A stretch of DNA of 64,000 nt from Novosphingobium terrae (GCF_017163935.1 NZ_JABVZR010000001.1:620001-684000); one strand, 5' to 3'. Positions 10,056 to 20,980 are shown, counted from the stretch's first letter. Made by a program: numbers and translations. The notes: generated by a model not told the origin, from the sequence alone.

Positions 10056-11741
10056 ATGGCCAGCACTGCCTCCGATACCGTTCAAAAGCCTGCCCGCCCG
10101 AAGGGACTGGCGCTGCTGCGCGCGGCGCTTGCCACCCGCAAGTCGGCCTGCATGCTGGGTCTGGGCTTCGCCAGTGGCCTGCCTTTTGCGTTGCTGATCG
10201 GCACGCTGAACGCATGGCTGGGCGAGGTGGGGGTGAAGCTGACCACCATTGGCGTGCTGTCATGGATTGGCCTGTGCTATTCCTTCACCTTCCTCTGGGC
10301 GCCGGTGGTCGACCGGGTGCGCTTGCCCGGCCTGCACAGGCTGGGGCGGCGCAAGGGCTGGATTCTGCCGTGTCAGGTGGTGCTGGTGGCGGGGATTTTC
10401 ACCCTGTCGCTGATGAATCCGGCGGCGGCGATCGGGCCTTTTGCTCTGGTGGCCTTTGTCTGCGCCTTTGCCTCGGCCACGCAGGACATCGCCATCAACG
10501 GCTGGCGGATTGAGGCGGCGGATGAGGACACCTCGCTTGAACTGCTGACGGCGCTCTATCAGTTTGGCCATCGCACCTCCTCCATCGTGGGCGGCGCCTT
10601 TGCGCTGTTTATGGCGGCGCGAATGAGCTGGCCTCAGGTCTTTATGGTGATGGCTGGCGTGCTGGCGGTGGTCTCGGCCCTGTGCAGCGTCGCGCCGGAC
10701 AGTGCCGAGCGCCCCGAGGGCGCGGTGGCCGCCGATATTGCGGGCGATGGCTGGCTGGCGCCGAAACTGCGCACAGCGCTGCTGGGCGTGGTGCTGCTGT
10801 GCTGGGGCTGGGCGGTGGTGACCATCGTCAGCTTTATGGTGAAGATGCTTTCTCCGCTGGCGCCCGGGGCCAAGCCGCTCTCCGTGGGTGATTTCACCCG
10901 CACGCAGGGCCCGCTGATCGTGGCGGCGACGGTGGTGATGCCGATGATCGTGGCCGCTCTGGCGCATCGGCTGCGGCGACAAGGAGTCTCGGCGCCGGTC
11001 GCGGGCGGCGGGCTGTTGCGCGCGGTGGGTGATCATGCCTTTTCCGCGCTGATTTCTCCGCTGGAGGAACTGGTGTCCCGGCGCGGCTGGTGGGTGCTCA
11101 GCCTGCTCGGTTTCATCCTGACCTATGCGCTGTGCTACAACATCTGGGCCAGCTTCGCGTATCCCTTCTATCTGGAGCAGATGCATTACACCAAGGATCA
11201 GGTGGCCTTTGCCTCCAAGATCTTCGGCATCATCATGACGATGACGGGCATTTCGCTGGGCGGCTATCTCTTCACCAGGGTTGGCCGCTTCCCGACGGTG
11301 TTTCTGGGCGCGATCCTGCCGCCGCTGGGCAATCTGCTCTATGCCGATCTGGCCGATGGCGCGCGCGGGCTCGATGCCTTTGCGCATGCCACGCGTCTGG
11401 ATGTGTTTGCCGCTTCCATGGGGGCTGACGCGCCTATGCTGCGGCTGCTGATCGCCATCTGCTATGAAAACATCAGCACCGGCATGGCGCTGACGGCTTT
11501 CGTGGCCTATCTCTCCTCGCAGGTGGACCGGCGTTATACGGCGATCCAGTATGCGCTGCTGTCATCGATGGTGTCGCTGGTGGGCACGCTGGGGCGCGGC
11601 GTGGCGGGCGAGGCCTTCGACCATTACGGTTATGGCCCGGTGTTCCGCATCACCGCGCTGACGGGCGTGATCACCACCGTCTTCGTGCTGACCGAATGGG
11701 CCCATGCGGCGCGCAAGGAGCGCGCCGCCAAACAGCTTTAA
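10056..11741 (+). CDS. ampG: AmpG-like MFS permease (muropeptide transporter)
   Basis: Inner-membrane importer of GlcNAc-anhydroMurNAc peptides for peptidoglycan recycling, by family. The 561-residue protein carries the AmpG signature GLGFASGLPFALLIGTLNAWL (residues about 33-53, here split), followed by LTTIGVLSWIGLCYSFTFLW and a loop RLPGLHRLGRRKGWI, with about 12 helices. It is longer than the enterobacterial protein, with a central loop around residues 300-345. The start at 10056 (MASTASDTV) is chosen; the frame is open for 730 codons upstream but that part is antisense to rluB. It overlaps folC by 4 bp, tail to tail. Confidence 0.85.
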   Translation: MASTASDTVQKPARPKGLALLRAALATRKSACMLGLGFASGLPFALLIGTLNAWLGEVGVKLTTIGVLSWIGLCYSFTFLWAPVVDRVRLPGLHRLGRRKGWILPCQVVLVAGIFTLSLMNPAAAIGPFALVAFVCAFASATQDIAINGWRIEAADEDTSLELLTALYQFGHRTSSIVGGAFALFMAARMSWPQVFMVMAGVLAVVSALCSVAPDSAERPEGAVAADIAGDGWLAPKLRTALLGVVLLCWGWAVVTIVSFMVKMLSPLAPGAKPLSVGDFTRTQGPLIVAATVVMPMIVAALAHRLRRQGVSAPVAGGGLLRAVGDHAFSALISPLEELVSRRGWWVLSLLGFILTYALCYNIWASFAYPFYLEQMHYTKDQVAFASKIFGIIMTMTGISLGGYLFTRVGRFPTVFLGAILPPLGNLLYADLADGARGLDAFAHATRLDVFAASMGADAPMLRLLIAICYENISTGMALTAFVAYLSSQVDRRYTAIQYALLSSMVSLVGTLGRGVAGEAFDHYGYGPVFRITALTGVITTVFVLTEWAHAARKERAAKQL

Positions 11742-13057
11742 TCAGGAAACTCGCGGTTGAGGCGCAGCACCTCGCCCGCCAGATAGAGCGAGCCCGCGAT
11801 CAGCACATCGCCCTCGGGCGGCAGAGCGGCAATCGCCTGCGCCACATCGGGAAAGGATGCGACGGGTAGGGCGGTATGGCCCGCGAAGTCCTCGGGCCGA
11901 TGCGCGTCATGGCCGGGTGCTGGCACCACCGAGACGCTGATCAGGCAGTCTGACAGCGGTTTCAGCAGCGCGGCAGGGTCCTTGTTGGCCAGCATGCCCA
12001 GCACCAGATGCACCGGCGCGTGATGCGCGAAATGCCGCGCAATGGCGAGGCCTGCGTCCGGATTGTGCCCGCCATCGAGCCAGATTTCCCGACGACCCGC
12101 CAGTTCGGTCAGGGGGCCTTTGCCAAGGCGCTGCAGGCGCGCGGGCCATTTGGCGCGGCGGATGCCCTTGGCCATGGCCTCCGGGCTGACCTCGACCTCG
12201 TTCTGATGGCGCAGCATGGCGACGGCCAGAGCGGCATTCTCCGCCTGATGCAGCCCGACCAGCGTGGGCAGGGGCAAGGTTAAATCCCCATGCTCATCGC
12301 GGTAGGCGATGGTGTCGCCGATGGCAGCATCCCAGCCCTCGCCGCGCATAAAGAGCGGGGCGCCTGTGGTCTCGGCGATGCGGCGCACTTCCGCGGCGGC
12401 GCGATAGGGGTAGGGCTGGGTGACCAGCGGCGCATCCTTGCGCGCGATTCCCGCCTTTTCGAAGGCGATGCGGGTGAGGGGGTCTTCGGGCGCGCCTTCC
12501 TCGGGGCGCAGCAGGAAGGCCTCATGATCGATGCCCAGCGTGGCGATGCCGCAGACGGCGGGCTTCGTGAAGACATTGGTGGCATCCAGCCGACCGCCCA
12601 GACCCACCTCGATCACGCAGGCATCGGCGGGGTTTTCGGCAAAGGCCAGCAGCAGGGCGGCGGTGGTCACCTCGAAGAAGCTGGGAGAGAGGTCCTCGCC
12701 CAGTGTTTCGGTGGCATCCAGCACGCGCTCCAGCAGGCCGGCGAGCGCTTCGTCGGAAATCAGCTCGCCCGCGATACGGATGCGTTCGTTGTAGCGCACC
12801 AGATGCGGCTTGGTGGCGCTGTGGACGCGCAGGCCCTGCGCTTCCAGCATGGCGCGCAGATAGGCGCAGGTGCTGCCCTTGCCGTTGGTGCCCGCGACAT
12901 GGAAGACCGGGGGCAGGCGATGCTGAGGATCGCCCAGAGCGGCCAGCAGGCCGTGAATCACCTCAAGCCCAAGCCGCCCTTGCGGCAGGCTCAAGGCGCC
13001 CAGCCGGGCCAGCTGCGCGGCCACGCCGGGATGATCGGAGGTGGCGAAATCGCGCAT
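11738..13057 (-). CDS. folC: Bifunctional dihydrofolate / folylpolyglutamate synthase
   Basis: Adds glutamate to dihydropteroate and to folates; a Mur-ligase-like cytoplasmic enzyme. The 439 residues show the P-loop AGTNGKGST (55-63), EVGLGGRLDATN in the middle and DGGHNPDAG in the C-terminal domain, all diagnostic for FolC. It is the last gene of the minus-strand trpB-trpA-accD-folC block, with 27 bp to accD. The order accD-folC downstream of trpA is the normal alphaproteobacterial arrangement. Confidence 0.95.
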   Translation of the reverse strand: MRDFATSDHPGVAAQLARLGALSLPQGRLGLEVIHGLLAALGDPQHRLPPVFHVAGTNGKGSTCAYLRAMLEAQGLRVHSATKPHLVRYNERIRIAGELISDEALAGLLERVLDATETLGEDLSPSFFEVTTAALLLAFAENPADACVIEVGLGGRLDATNVFTKPAVCGIATLGIDHEAFLLRPEEGAPEDPLTRIAFEKAGIARKDAPLVTQPYPYRAAAEVRRIAETTGAPLFMRGEGWDAAIGDTIAYRDEHGDLTLPLPTLVGLHQAENAALAVAMLRHQNEVEVSPEAMAKGIRRAKWPARLQRLGKGPLTELAGRREIWLDGGHNPDAGLAIARHFAHHAPVHLVLGMLANKDPAALLKPLSDCLISVSVVPAPGHDAHRPEDFAGHTALPVASFPDVAQAIAALPPEGDVLIAGSLYLAGEVLRLNREFPD

Positions 13058-13084
13058 CTGGTCAGGCTTTCAGCAGGATGCGGA

Positions 13085-13936
13085 TCAAGCCGCCTTGTTG
13101 CACATATAGGAGAGCAGCATGGCCAGCGTGGCCTTCAGCTCGGGGCGTCGCACCACCATATCGACCATGCCATGGGCGTGGAGATATTCGGCGCGCTGGA
13201 AGCCTTCGGGCAGCTTTTCGCGGATCGTGTCCTGGATCACGCGCTGGCCCGCAAAGCCGATCAGACAGCCCGGCTCGGCGATATGGATGTCGCCCAGCAT
13301 GGCGTAGCTTGCCGTCACGCCGCCGGTGGTGGGATCGGTCAGCACCACGATATAGGGCAGGCCCGCCGCGCGCAGACGGCGCAGGGCCACCGTGGCCTTC
13401 GGCATCTGCATCAGGCTGAGGATGCCTTCCTGCATGCGCGCGCCACCGGCGGCGGTGCAGATGATGTAGGGTGCGCGTTCCTTGATCGCGCGCTCCACGC
13501 CCGAGACGAAGGCGGCGCCCACGGCCACGCCCATCGATCCGGCCATGAAGAAGAAGTCCTGCACGCCGACGACAGCGCGATGGCCGTCGATGGTGCCCAG
13601 CGCGTTGGTCAGCGCATCATGATGCGGATTGGCGGCGCGGGCGGCCTTGAGGCGATCGGTGTACTTCTTCGAATCGCGGAACTTCAGCGGATCGTCCTTG
13701 ACGCGCGGGCTGGGCAGCACCTCGAAACCGGCGTCGAGGATCTGCGACAGGCGTGCGTCGGTGCCGATGCGACCGTGATGGTCGCAACGCGGGCAGACGG
13801 ACAAATTGGCCTCGTAATCCTTGGTGAACAGCATCTCCCCGCAATTGGGGCACTTGATCCAGAGATTATCGGGGATCTGCTCCTTCGCCGCGCCGAGCGA
13901 GGAGAGCGAATTGCGAACACGATTGAGCCAGCTCAT
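13085..13936 (-). CDS. accD: Acetyl-CoA carboxylase carboxyltransferase subunit beta
   Basis: Beta subunit of the carboxyltransferase that makes malonyl-CoA for fatty acid synthesis. The 283 residues begin with [10 protein letters not shown] and have the four-cysteine zinc ribbon at C29, C32, C48 and C51. [15 protein letters not shown] and [15 protein letters not shown] form the acyl-CoA pocket and oxyanion region. Length is normal. It sits between trpA and folC in the same orientation, with a 27-bp gap on each side, so it is very likely cotranscribed with the trp genes. Confidence 0.97.
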   Translation of the reverse strand: MSWLNRVRNSLSSLGAAKEQIPDNLWIKCPNCGEMLFTKDYEANLSVCPRCDHHGRIGTDARLSQILDAGFEVLPSPRVKDDPLKFRDSKKYTDRLKAARAANPHHDALTNALGTIDGHRAVVGVQDFFFMAGSMGVAVGAAFVSGVERAIKERAPYIICTAAGGARMQEGILSLMQMPKATVALRRLRAAGLPYIVVLTDPTTGGVTASYAMLGDIHIAEPGCLIGFAGQRVIQDTIREKLPEGFQRAEYLHAHGMVDMVVRRPELKATLAMLLSYMCNKAA

Positions 13937-13963
13937 GGGCGCCCCCTAGAGGATTTTTTTGAG

Positions 13964-14770
13964 TCAGGCCAGATTGGAAATGGTGCGGGCGCCATGCACC
14001 GCCGCGGCGAGGCTGGAGACCAGCTCGCGCACCGGTCCGGCGGCATCGGCGCCATGCTGGGCGATCAGATCGACAATGGCCGAACCGACCACCACGCCAT
14101 CGCCATGCTGAGCAATATCAGCAGCTTGCGCGGGGGTCCGCACGCCAAAGCCGACCACGACTGGCAGATCGGTGCCTGACTTGAGATGCGCCACGGCCTG
14201 CTCGATGCTGGCCAGCTGGGCCTGCTGCTTGCCGGTGATCCCGGCGACCGAGACGTAATAGAGGAACCCGCTCGACCCTTCCAGCACGGCGGGCAGGCGG
14301 GCGGCATCGGTGGTCGGAGTCGCCAGGCGGATGAAGGAGACGCCCTTGGCGCGCAGGGCCGGGCCCAGTTCGGCATCTTCCTCAGCGGGAATGTCGACGC
14401 AGATGATGCCGTCCACGCCAGCTTCGGCGCAGGCGTTGGCGAACCAGTCCGCACCGCGCGCCACCATGGGGTTGGCATAGCCCATCAGCACCAGCGGGGT
14501 TTCGGGATGGCGCTGGCGGAAGCCCCTGGCGATGGCGAAAATGTCTGCCGTGCGCGTGCCCGCGCCCAGTGCGCGCAGATTGGCGGCCTGAATCGCCGGG
14601 CCATCAGCCATGGGATCGGTGAAGGGCATGCCCAGCTCGATCACATCGGCGCCGCCTTCGACCAGCGCATCCAGAATGGCGCCGGTGGCGTCCGGCGTGG
14701 GATCGCCGCCGGTGATGAAGGTGACGAGCGCGGGGCGCCCCTTGGCAAAGGCAGCAGAGAGGCGGGTCAT
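13964..14770 (-). CDS. trpA: Tryptophan synthase alpha chain
   Basis: Cleaves indole-3-glycerol phosphate to indole, which is channelled to TrpB. The 268-residue TIM barrel has the catalytic Glu45 (IELGMPFTDP) and Asp56, at the expected 11-residue spacing, and a C-terminal phosphate-binding GFGVRTPAQA. The start at 14770 (MTRLSAAFAKGRPA) is family-typical; an upstream ATG at 14785 would add five residues. Its ATG overlaps the stop of the small membrane protein gene as ATGA, implying translational coupling. Confidence 0.97.
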   Translation of the reverse strand: MTRLSAAFAKGRPALVTFITGGDPTPDATGAILDALVEGGADVIELGMPFTDPMADGPAIQAANLRALGAGTRTADIFAIARGFRQRHPETPLVLMGYANPMVARGADWFANACAEAGVDGIICVDIPAEEDAELGPALRAKGVSFIRLATPTTDAARLPAVLEGSSGFLYYVSVAGITGKQQAQLASIEQAVAHLKSGTDLPVVVGFGVRTPAQAADIAQHGDGVVVGSAIVDLIAQHGADAAGPVRELVSSLAAAVHGARTISNLA

Positions 14771-15066
14771 TTCACATGTTTCCATAATGCGGTCAGGGCA
14801 AAGCCCAGCCCCAGAACCAGCGAGGCGATGCTGATCGCATCAAGCATCGCGGTGTTGTGGGACAGGGTGCAGATGGTGGTGCAGATCGTCGGTATGCGAT
14901 CGGCCACTGCAGCCCTGACCGAAGGCGCGGAAGGGTCCGGTACAGCCGAGATGGCGGCCAGCGCCGCCGCATGCGCGTCGAGCGCGCGCTGGTCGAGCAG
15001 ACGCGCGACCAGCGAGACAGCCAGGCACAGAGCCGCCAGAACGGCCAGAGTGCGCTGGCTGAGCAT
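14767..15066 (-). CDS. Small membrane protein between trpB and trpA
   Basis: A 99-residue protein of unknown function. It has an N-terminal hydrophobic helix (residues about 5-22), a soluble middle of about 45 residues with two cysteines (ICTTICTL), and a second helix near the C-terminus ending in a short basic tail, KHVK. Its ATG overlaps the trpB stop (TGATG) and its TGA overlaps the trpA start (ATGA), so it is embedded in the operon with translational coupling on both sides. I do not recognise the family. The tight overlaps make a spurious call unlikely. Confidence 0.7.
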   Translation of the reverse strand: MLSQRTLAVLAALCLAVSLVARLLDQRALDAHAAALAAISAVPDPSAPSVRAAVADRIPTICTTICTLSHNTAMLDAISIASLVLGLGFALTALWKHVK

Positions 15067-16283
15067 CAGATCGCGGTGCCCAGCTTGTCGGCGACGGTGA
15101 AGATGTCCTTGTCGCCACGGCCCGAGACATTGACCAGAATGATCTGGTCCTTGCCAAACTGCTTGGCCACTTTGGGCAGCGCCGCCAGCGCATGGGCGCT
15201 TTCCAGCGCGGGGATGATGCCTTCGAGGCGGCAGCAGTCCTGAAAGGCCTGCATCGCTTCATCATCGTTGATCGGCAGATACTTCACCCGGCCGATGTCA
15301 TGCAGCCAGCTGTGCTCCGGCCCGATGCCGGGATAGTCGAGGCCCGCGCTGATCGAATGGGCCTCGGTGATCTGGCCGTCTTCGTCCTGCAGCAGATAGG
15401 TCTTGTTGCCATGCAGGATACCGGGGACGCCGCCGGTGAGGGATGCCGCATGCTGGTCGGTGTCCACGCCGTGGCCGCCCGCCTCCACGCCGATCATCTG
15501 CACGGAGGCATCATCGAGGAAGGGGTGGAACAGGCCGATGGCGTTCGAACCGCCGCCCACCGCCGCGATCAGCAGATCGGGCAGTCTGCCGGTGCGCTTG
15601 AGCATCTGGGCGCGGGCTTCCTTGCCGATCACGCTCTGGAAATCGCGCACCAGCTCGGGGTACGGGTGCGGGCCCGCTGCCGTGCCGATGATGTAGAAGG
15701 TGTCGTGAACATTGGCGACCCAGTCGCGCAGCGCCTCATTCATCGCATCCTTCAGGGTGCGGGCGCCCGATTCGACCGGGACCACTTCGGCGCCCAGCAG
15801 CTTCATACGGAAGACATTGGGCTTCTGACGTTCCACGTCCAGCGCGCCCATGTAGATCACGCAAGGAATGCCGAAACGCGCGCAGACGGTGGCCGTGGCC
15901 ACGCCATGCTGGCCCGCACCGGTTTCCGCGATGATGCGCGTCTTGCCCATGCGGATCGCCAGCAGGATCTGGCCGATGCAATTGTTGATCTTGTGAGCGC
16001 CGGTGTGGTTCAGCTCTTCACGCTTGAACCAGATCTGGGCGCCACCCAACTCTTCCGTCAGTCGGGGCGCGAAATACAGCGGGCTGGGGCGGCCGACATA
16101 ATGTTCGAGCAGATCCTCGAACTCGGCCTGGAAAGCCGGATCGGCCTTGGCGCGCTTGTATTCGGCCTCCAGGTCCAGAATCAGCGGCATCAGCGTTTCG
16201 GCGACGTATCGGCCACCGAACTGACCGAAATGGCCGCGCTCATCGGGCTGATTGCGAAAGGAGTTGGGCGTGGTGGCGTTCAT
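15066..16283 (-). CDS. trpB: Tryptophan synthase beta chain
   Basis: PLP enzyme that condenses indole with serine to tryptophan. From the ATG at 16283 it has 405 residues, the normal length. It shows [11 protein letters not shown] near the N-terminus, the PLP lysine Lys98 in HTGAHKINN, and the phosphate-binding GGGSNAIG. An upstream extension to 16352 is open but not family-like. It begins the trpB-membrane protein-trpA-accD-folC transcription unit; in most relatives trpF lies directly upstream, but here an opposite-strand gene intervenes. Confidence 0.97.
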   Translation of the reverse strand: MNATTPNSFRNQPDERGHFGQFGGRYVAETLMPLILDLEAEYKRAKADPAFQAEFEDLLEHYVGRPSPLYFAPRLTEELGGAQIWFKREELNHTGAHKINNCIGQILLAIRMGKTRIIAETGAGQHGVATATVCARFGIPCVIYMGALDVERQKPNVFRMKLLGAEVVPVESGARTLKDAMNEALRDWVANVHDTFYIIGTAAGPHPYPELVRDFQSVIGKEARAQMLKRTGRLPDLLIAAVGGGSNAIGLFHPFLDDASVQMIGVEAGGHGVDTDQHAASLTGGVPGILHGNKTYLLQDEDGQITEAHSISAGLDYPGIGPEHSWLHDIGRVKYLPINDDEAMQAFQDCCRLEGIIPALESAHALAALPKVAKQFGKDQIILVNVSGRGDKDIFTVADKLGTAI

Positions 16284-16552
16284 AGTGGGTCCAGCGCCTG
16301 CCATGCGCGCGCGAGTCTGTCCAGCCGCCAAAGACCTGTTGCACCTGCGCAACGGTAAAATCGTGTCGAACCATCTGAACAGATTGCGACATTTAGGGCA
16401 GCGCCTGCCTCAATGGCGGAATTGCAGGCCTTTGATGCTGCAATGCGACAATTATGACTGGAATATGAAAATGGCATTCAGCGGTATGACAGTCAGGGTA
16501 TCGCAAACGGTTGCTCGGCACTAAATGCCTAGATTATCAGGGAGTTACTACT

Positions 16553-17026
16553 ATGCGTCAGGTTCTCATCGCAGCAGCGGCAGCGCTCTCCGTGGGTGCC
16601 TTCGTTGCCCCCGCCATGGCTGGCGATAAGGGCGACGTCCGCGCTGAAATCCGTTCCGGCGTTGACTGGCAGGATGGTCAGGCAGCCAAGGGCACCATCG
16701 GTGGCGCCATCGGCTATGACTACAATCTGCCGGGCGGCGCGTTCATCGGTGTCGAGCAGGCCATCGACAAGACCCTCGTCAGCCGCGACAATGCCGTGGG
16801 CTCGACCAGCGCGCGCTTCGGTATCCATGCCACGCCCAAGGACAAGCTCTATGTCATCAGCGGCTACAGCTATGGCAGCAGCTACCAGGACGGCGCCCAT
16901 CTGGGCGGCGGCGTGGAGCACAGCTTCGGCCCCTATTACGGCAAGGTGGAATATCGCCACATCTTCAACGGCAATGACAGCAACCAGAACAACCAGGTGC
17001 TGATCGGCGCCGGTATCAAGTTCTGA
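16553..17026 (+). CDS. Outer-membrane beta-barrel protein (small OmpA/Opa-like)
   Basis: A 157-residue protein with a signal peptide (MRQVLIAAAAALSVGAFVAPAMA) and a mature part of alternating hydrophobic/polar strands ending in aromatic Phe (VLIGAGIKF), the usual C-terminal signal for BAM-dependent barrel insertion. Repeats of GxxxGYxY-like strands (GGAIGYDYN, ISGYSYGSS, GKVEYRH) fit an eight-strand barrel of the OMP_b-brl type. The start at 16553 has GGAG 9 nt upstream. It sits on the plus strand between trpF and trpB, opposite to the operon. Its role (porin, adhesin, structural) cannot be read. Confidence 0.75.
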   Translation: MRQVLIAAAAALSVGAFVAPAMAGDKGDVRAEIRSGVDWQDGQAAKGTIGGAIGYDYNLPGGAFIGVEQAIDKTLVSRDNAVGSTSARFGIHATPKDKLYVISGYSYGSSYQDGAHLGGGVEHSFGPYYGKVEYRHIFNGNDSNQNNQVLIGAGIKF

Positions 17027-17110
17027 TTTAACTTGCCGTTAGCCCCCCGCGCTGGTCGCGGGCGGGTCGCAAGGGAGGCGGTCGGTTTCATCCGGCCGCC
17101 TCTTGCCGTT

Positions 17111-17752
17111 TCAGGCCAGAGCAGCGTGGCAGAAGGCGGCGATTTTCGCGTGATCCTTCACCCCCGGCGCGCTTTCCACGCCCGAGGAAACGTCAACGCC
17201 TGTGGCGCCCGTGATGCTCATGGCCTCGGCGACATTGGCCGGATCGAGCCCCCCTGCCAGCAGCCACGGCAGCGGATGGCGCCAGCCCTGCATCAGCCCC
17301 CAATCGATGCGCAGCCCCGTGCCACCGGGCAGCAGCGAGCCTTCTGGCGGCTTGGCATCATAAAGAATGCTGTCTGCCGCGCCGACATAGGGCTGGGCCG
17401 CTGCCAGATCCTCGGTCTTGCGCACGCCGATGGCTTTCCAGACGTCCAGTCCATGCGCAGCGCGGATCTGTGCAACGCGGGCAGGGGCCTCCTTGCCATG
17501 CAGTTGCAGGATATCGAGCGGAACGCTGGCCCGCACGCTGGCAAGCAGCTCATCCTCGGGATCGACGAAAAGCCCCACCACCTTCGCCTGCCCGCGCGCA
17601 TGCAGGGCCAGAGCGGCGGCCTGCTCGATGGAGACATTGCGCGGGCTCTTGGGGAAGAACACCAGCCCGATATGGGTGGCCTGTGCGGCCAGCGCGGCAT
17701 CGATGCTTTCGGTGGTGGAAAGGCCGCAGATCTTGATCAGGGGAGCGTTCAT
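17111..17752 (-). CDS. trpF: Phosphoribosylanthranilate isomerase
   Basis: Third step of tryptophan synthesis from anthranilate: an Amadori rearrangement of PRA to CdRP. The 213-residue barrel begins with the family motif IKICGL, whose Cys9 is the general base, and has GLVFFPKSPRNVS and, near the C-terminus, the acid Asp in TGVDVSSGVE with the phosphate site before it (LAGGLDPANV). It follows the GNAT gene with a 9-bp gap, so is in the pyrF-GNAT-trpF unit. Confidence 0.96.
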   Translation of the reverse strand: MNAPLIKICGLSTTESIDAALAAQATHIGLVFFPKSPRNVSIEQAAALALHARGQAKVVGLFVDPEDELLASVRASVPLDILQLHGKEAPARVAQIRAAHGLDVWKAIGVRKTEDLAAAQPYVGAADSILYDAKPPEGSLLPGGTGLRIDWGLMQGWRHPLPWLLAGGLDPANVAEAMSITGATGVDVSSGVESAPGVKDHAKIAAFCHAALA

Positions 17753-17761
17753 GCCGCTCCC

Positions 17762-18283
17762 TTAACCGAGAGGCTTTTCCAGCACCACCATGGAAAGATG
17801 CGTGATGTCGGGGATTGGGAAGGGGGTGGTGCGCCCCGTATCGACATAACCGCGACGGATGTACCAGGCGATCAGCTCGGCGCGTGAGGAGATCACCGTC
17901 ATCCGCATGGTGTGGGCGGAGAACTCGCGCAGGGCCCAGTCTTCGGCCGCCGCGATCATGCGCCGCCCGATGCCGCCCGCCTGAAGTGCGGGATCGACAG
18001 CGAACATGCCGAGATAGGCCACGCCTTCGCCCAGATCGGTGATGCTGATGGTGGCGGGCAGGGTGGTGTCCTCACCGGGCAGCACCAGCACGCGCATCGC
18101 CGGATTGGCAAGCTGTGCGGCCAGATCATCAGCGGTGATCCGCTCGCCTTCGAGCAGGTCGGCCTCGTGAGTCCAGCCGCCGCGCGCCGCATCGCCGCGA
18201 TAGGCGCTTTCCACCAGCGCCTTCAGCGCGGGCAGATCGGCATCAGTGGCGAGGCGGACGTCTTGCACGGCGTCGCTGCTCAT
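17762..18283 (-). CDS. GNAT-family N-acetyltransferase
   Basis: A 173-residue Gcn5-related acetyltransferase; the acyl acceptor is unknown. The fold is visible as VRLATDADLPALKALVESAY at the N-terminus, a beta-bulge strand LGMFAVDPALQAGGIGRRM containing the acetyl-CoA pyrophosphate loop (QAGGIGRRM, a Q/RxxGxG/A variant), and a C-terminal strand after ELIAWYIRRGY. Its ATG overlaps the pyrF stop as ATGA, so the two are coupled. Co-location with pyrF and trpF does not reveal the substrate. Confidence 0.88.
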   Translation of the reverse strand: MSSDAVQDVRLATDADLPALKALVESAYRGDAARGGWTHEADLLEGERITADDLAAQLANPAMRVLVLPGEDTTLPATISITDLGEGVAYLGMFAVDPALQAGGIGRRMIAAAEDWALREFSAHTMRMTVISSRAELIAWYIRRGYVDTGRTTPFPIPDITHLSMVVLEKPLG

Positions 18284-18957
18284 AGCGTGCCTTCAATGGC
18301 GCGGGCTGCGGCCAGCGGGTCTTCCGCGCGGGAAATGGGGCGGCCCACCACCAGCACGCTGGCCCCGGCATCGCGCGCGGCGCGCGGCGTGACCGAGCGC
18401 TTCTGGTCGCCCAGCACGCCATCGGCGGGGCGCAGGCCGGGCACCACCAGGAAGCCGTCCTTCCAGCGCTGCTTCACCGCACCAACCTCATGGCCCGAGC
18501 AGACGATGCCGTCGATGCCAGCGCTCTGCGCCAGATCGGCCAGACGCAGCGCCTGATCATGGGCATTGCTGTTGACGCCGATGTTGCTCAGATCGCCATC
18601 GTCCAGGCTGGTCAGCACGGTGACGGCGACCACCTTGGTATGCTCGCCAGCGGCGGCCTTGGCGTCTTCCATCATGGCGCGGCCACCGGCGGCATGGATC
18701 GTCACGATGCTGGGCTGCAGCACATGGATCGCCTGCATCGCGCCCGCCACCGTGTTGGGAATGTCATGCAGCTTCAGGTCGAGGAAGATCGGCAGGCCGA
18801 TCTTGGCCAGCTCATGCACGCCGTGATGGCCATGGGCACAGAAGAACTCCAGCCCCAGCTTGATCCCGCCGATATGCGCCTTCACCTTGCGCGCCAAGGC
18901 TTCGGCGGCATCGAGGCGGGGCAGATCGAGAGCGAGATAGAGCGGGTTGCTGTGCAT
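18280..18957 (-). CDS. pyrF: Orotidine 5'-phosphate decarboxylase
   Basis: Last step of UMP synthesis. The 225-residue barrel has the substrate-binding strand LALDLPRLDAAEAL, a lysine in KLGLEFF, and the catalytic signature LDLKLHDIPNT with Asp60, Lys62 and Asp65. VPGLRPADG near the C-terminus binds phosphate. It begins 22 bp after lapA and overlaps the GNAT gene, forming lapA-pyrF-GNAT-trpF. Confidence 0.96.
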   Translation of the reverse strand: MHSNPLYLALDLPRLDAAEALARKVKAHIGGIKLGLEFFCAHGHHGVHELAKIGLPIFLDLKLHDIPNTVAGAMQAIHVLQPSIVTIHAAGGRAMMEDAKAAAGEHTKVVAVTVLTSLDDGDLSNIGVNSNAHDQALRLADLAQSAGIDGIVCSGHEVGAVKQRWKDGFLVVPGLRPADGVLGDQKRSVTPRAARDAGASVLVVGRPISRAEDPLAAARAIEGTL

Positions 18958-18979
18958 GATGGTGATCCGATGTTGAAGC

Positions 18980-19297
18980 TTATTGGCCGTTGTCGGCAGC
19001 AGGGACGGGTTCGGGAGCGGGGGCTGGAACAGAAGGCGTGATCACCGTCTGGCTGGCGGCCAGCACGGCGTTTTCCAGCGTCTGGATGCGGCGCTTCAAA
19101 CGCCAGCGCCCGGCCTTGGAAATCAGCCACATCGGCACCAGACCCAGCAGGAAGGACACCACCACCACGGCGGGCAGCTTGGTATCCAGCACCAGCGTAT
19201 CCCAGATCCGCACCTCGACAGGCTTCCAGTTGTTGACCGAAAAGATCAGCAGGACGATCCCGGCGATGACCGCCAGTGCGGTGCGGATGAACTGCAT
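18980..19297 (-). CDS. lapA: LapA-domain membrane protein (LPS assembly protein A, DUF1049)
   Basis: A 105-residue inner-membrane protein with two helices (about 5-24 and 42-62) separated by a short periplasmic strand region with the family hallmark FSVNNWKPVEVRIW and followed by a basic cytoplasmic coiled segment (GRWRLKRRIQTLEN) and a Pro/Ala-rich tail. In enterobacteria LapA works with LapB and FtsH to set LPS synthesis by controlling LpxC. In many alphaproteobacteria lapA follows ihfB downstream of rpsA; here rpsA is 11 kb away and no ihfB is seen. Confidence 0.85.
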   Translation of the reverse strand: MQFIRTALAVIAGIVLLIFSVNNWKPVEVRIWDTLVLDTKLPAVVVVSFLLGLVPMWLISKAGRWRLKRRIQTLENAVLAASQTVITPSVPAPAPEPVPAADNGQ

Positions 19298-19385
19298 CGG
19301 TGATCCCTTCCAAAAACCAGGCAGCCACAGGTGAGACCCATGGCGGTTGGCGCCCCTAGAGCGGATGCTAGGCGCGATTGCCTGT

Positions 19386-19426
19386 AAAGAAAAGGGCAGG
19401 GTGGCACACGGCCAGACCCCGCCCTG
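19386..19426 (-). terminator. Intrinsic terminator of purB
   Basis: On the minus strand, a stem CCGCCCTG / CAGGGTGG (plus coordinates 19419-19426 and 19397-19404) is followed by a T-rich run (complement of 19386-19393). It lies directly after the purB stop codon. Confidence 0.65.
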
Positions 19427-19433
19427 TTTCAGC

Positions 19434-20747
<1,314 letters not shown>

Positions 20748-20834
20748 GGGCGCTCTCTTTTCAAGGGATGGAGTTGGGTCGGGCGCTAGGGGGAGTGGGC
20801 GCGAAAGGCAAGGTTGGAGTCTGGGTTTGAGGGT

Positions 20835-20876
20835 TTATGCCTCCGGCGGGCAAAGGGCCATCGCCCTTTGCGATCC
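20835..20876. repeat. Intergenic palindrome of a second type
   Basis: GCAAAGGGCCATCGCCCTTTGC forms an 8-bp hairpin, preceded by GCCTCCGGCGG. It lies in the 233-bp gap between purB and the DUF6678-like gene; apart from this hairpin I see nothing else in the gap. It resembles a REP-type palindrome but has only one copy here. Confidence 0.5.
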
Positions 20877-20980
20877 CTTTATTGTGGGCGTTTGCGCTTG
20901 GGGTTCGGTGCAGGGTGCAGGGCGCTATGTGGCTGTTATTATAAGCCGCTGCGCGGGAGGGGATGTGCGCAAAGTTTGGG

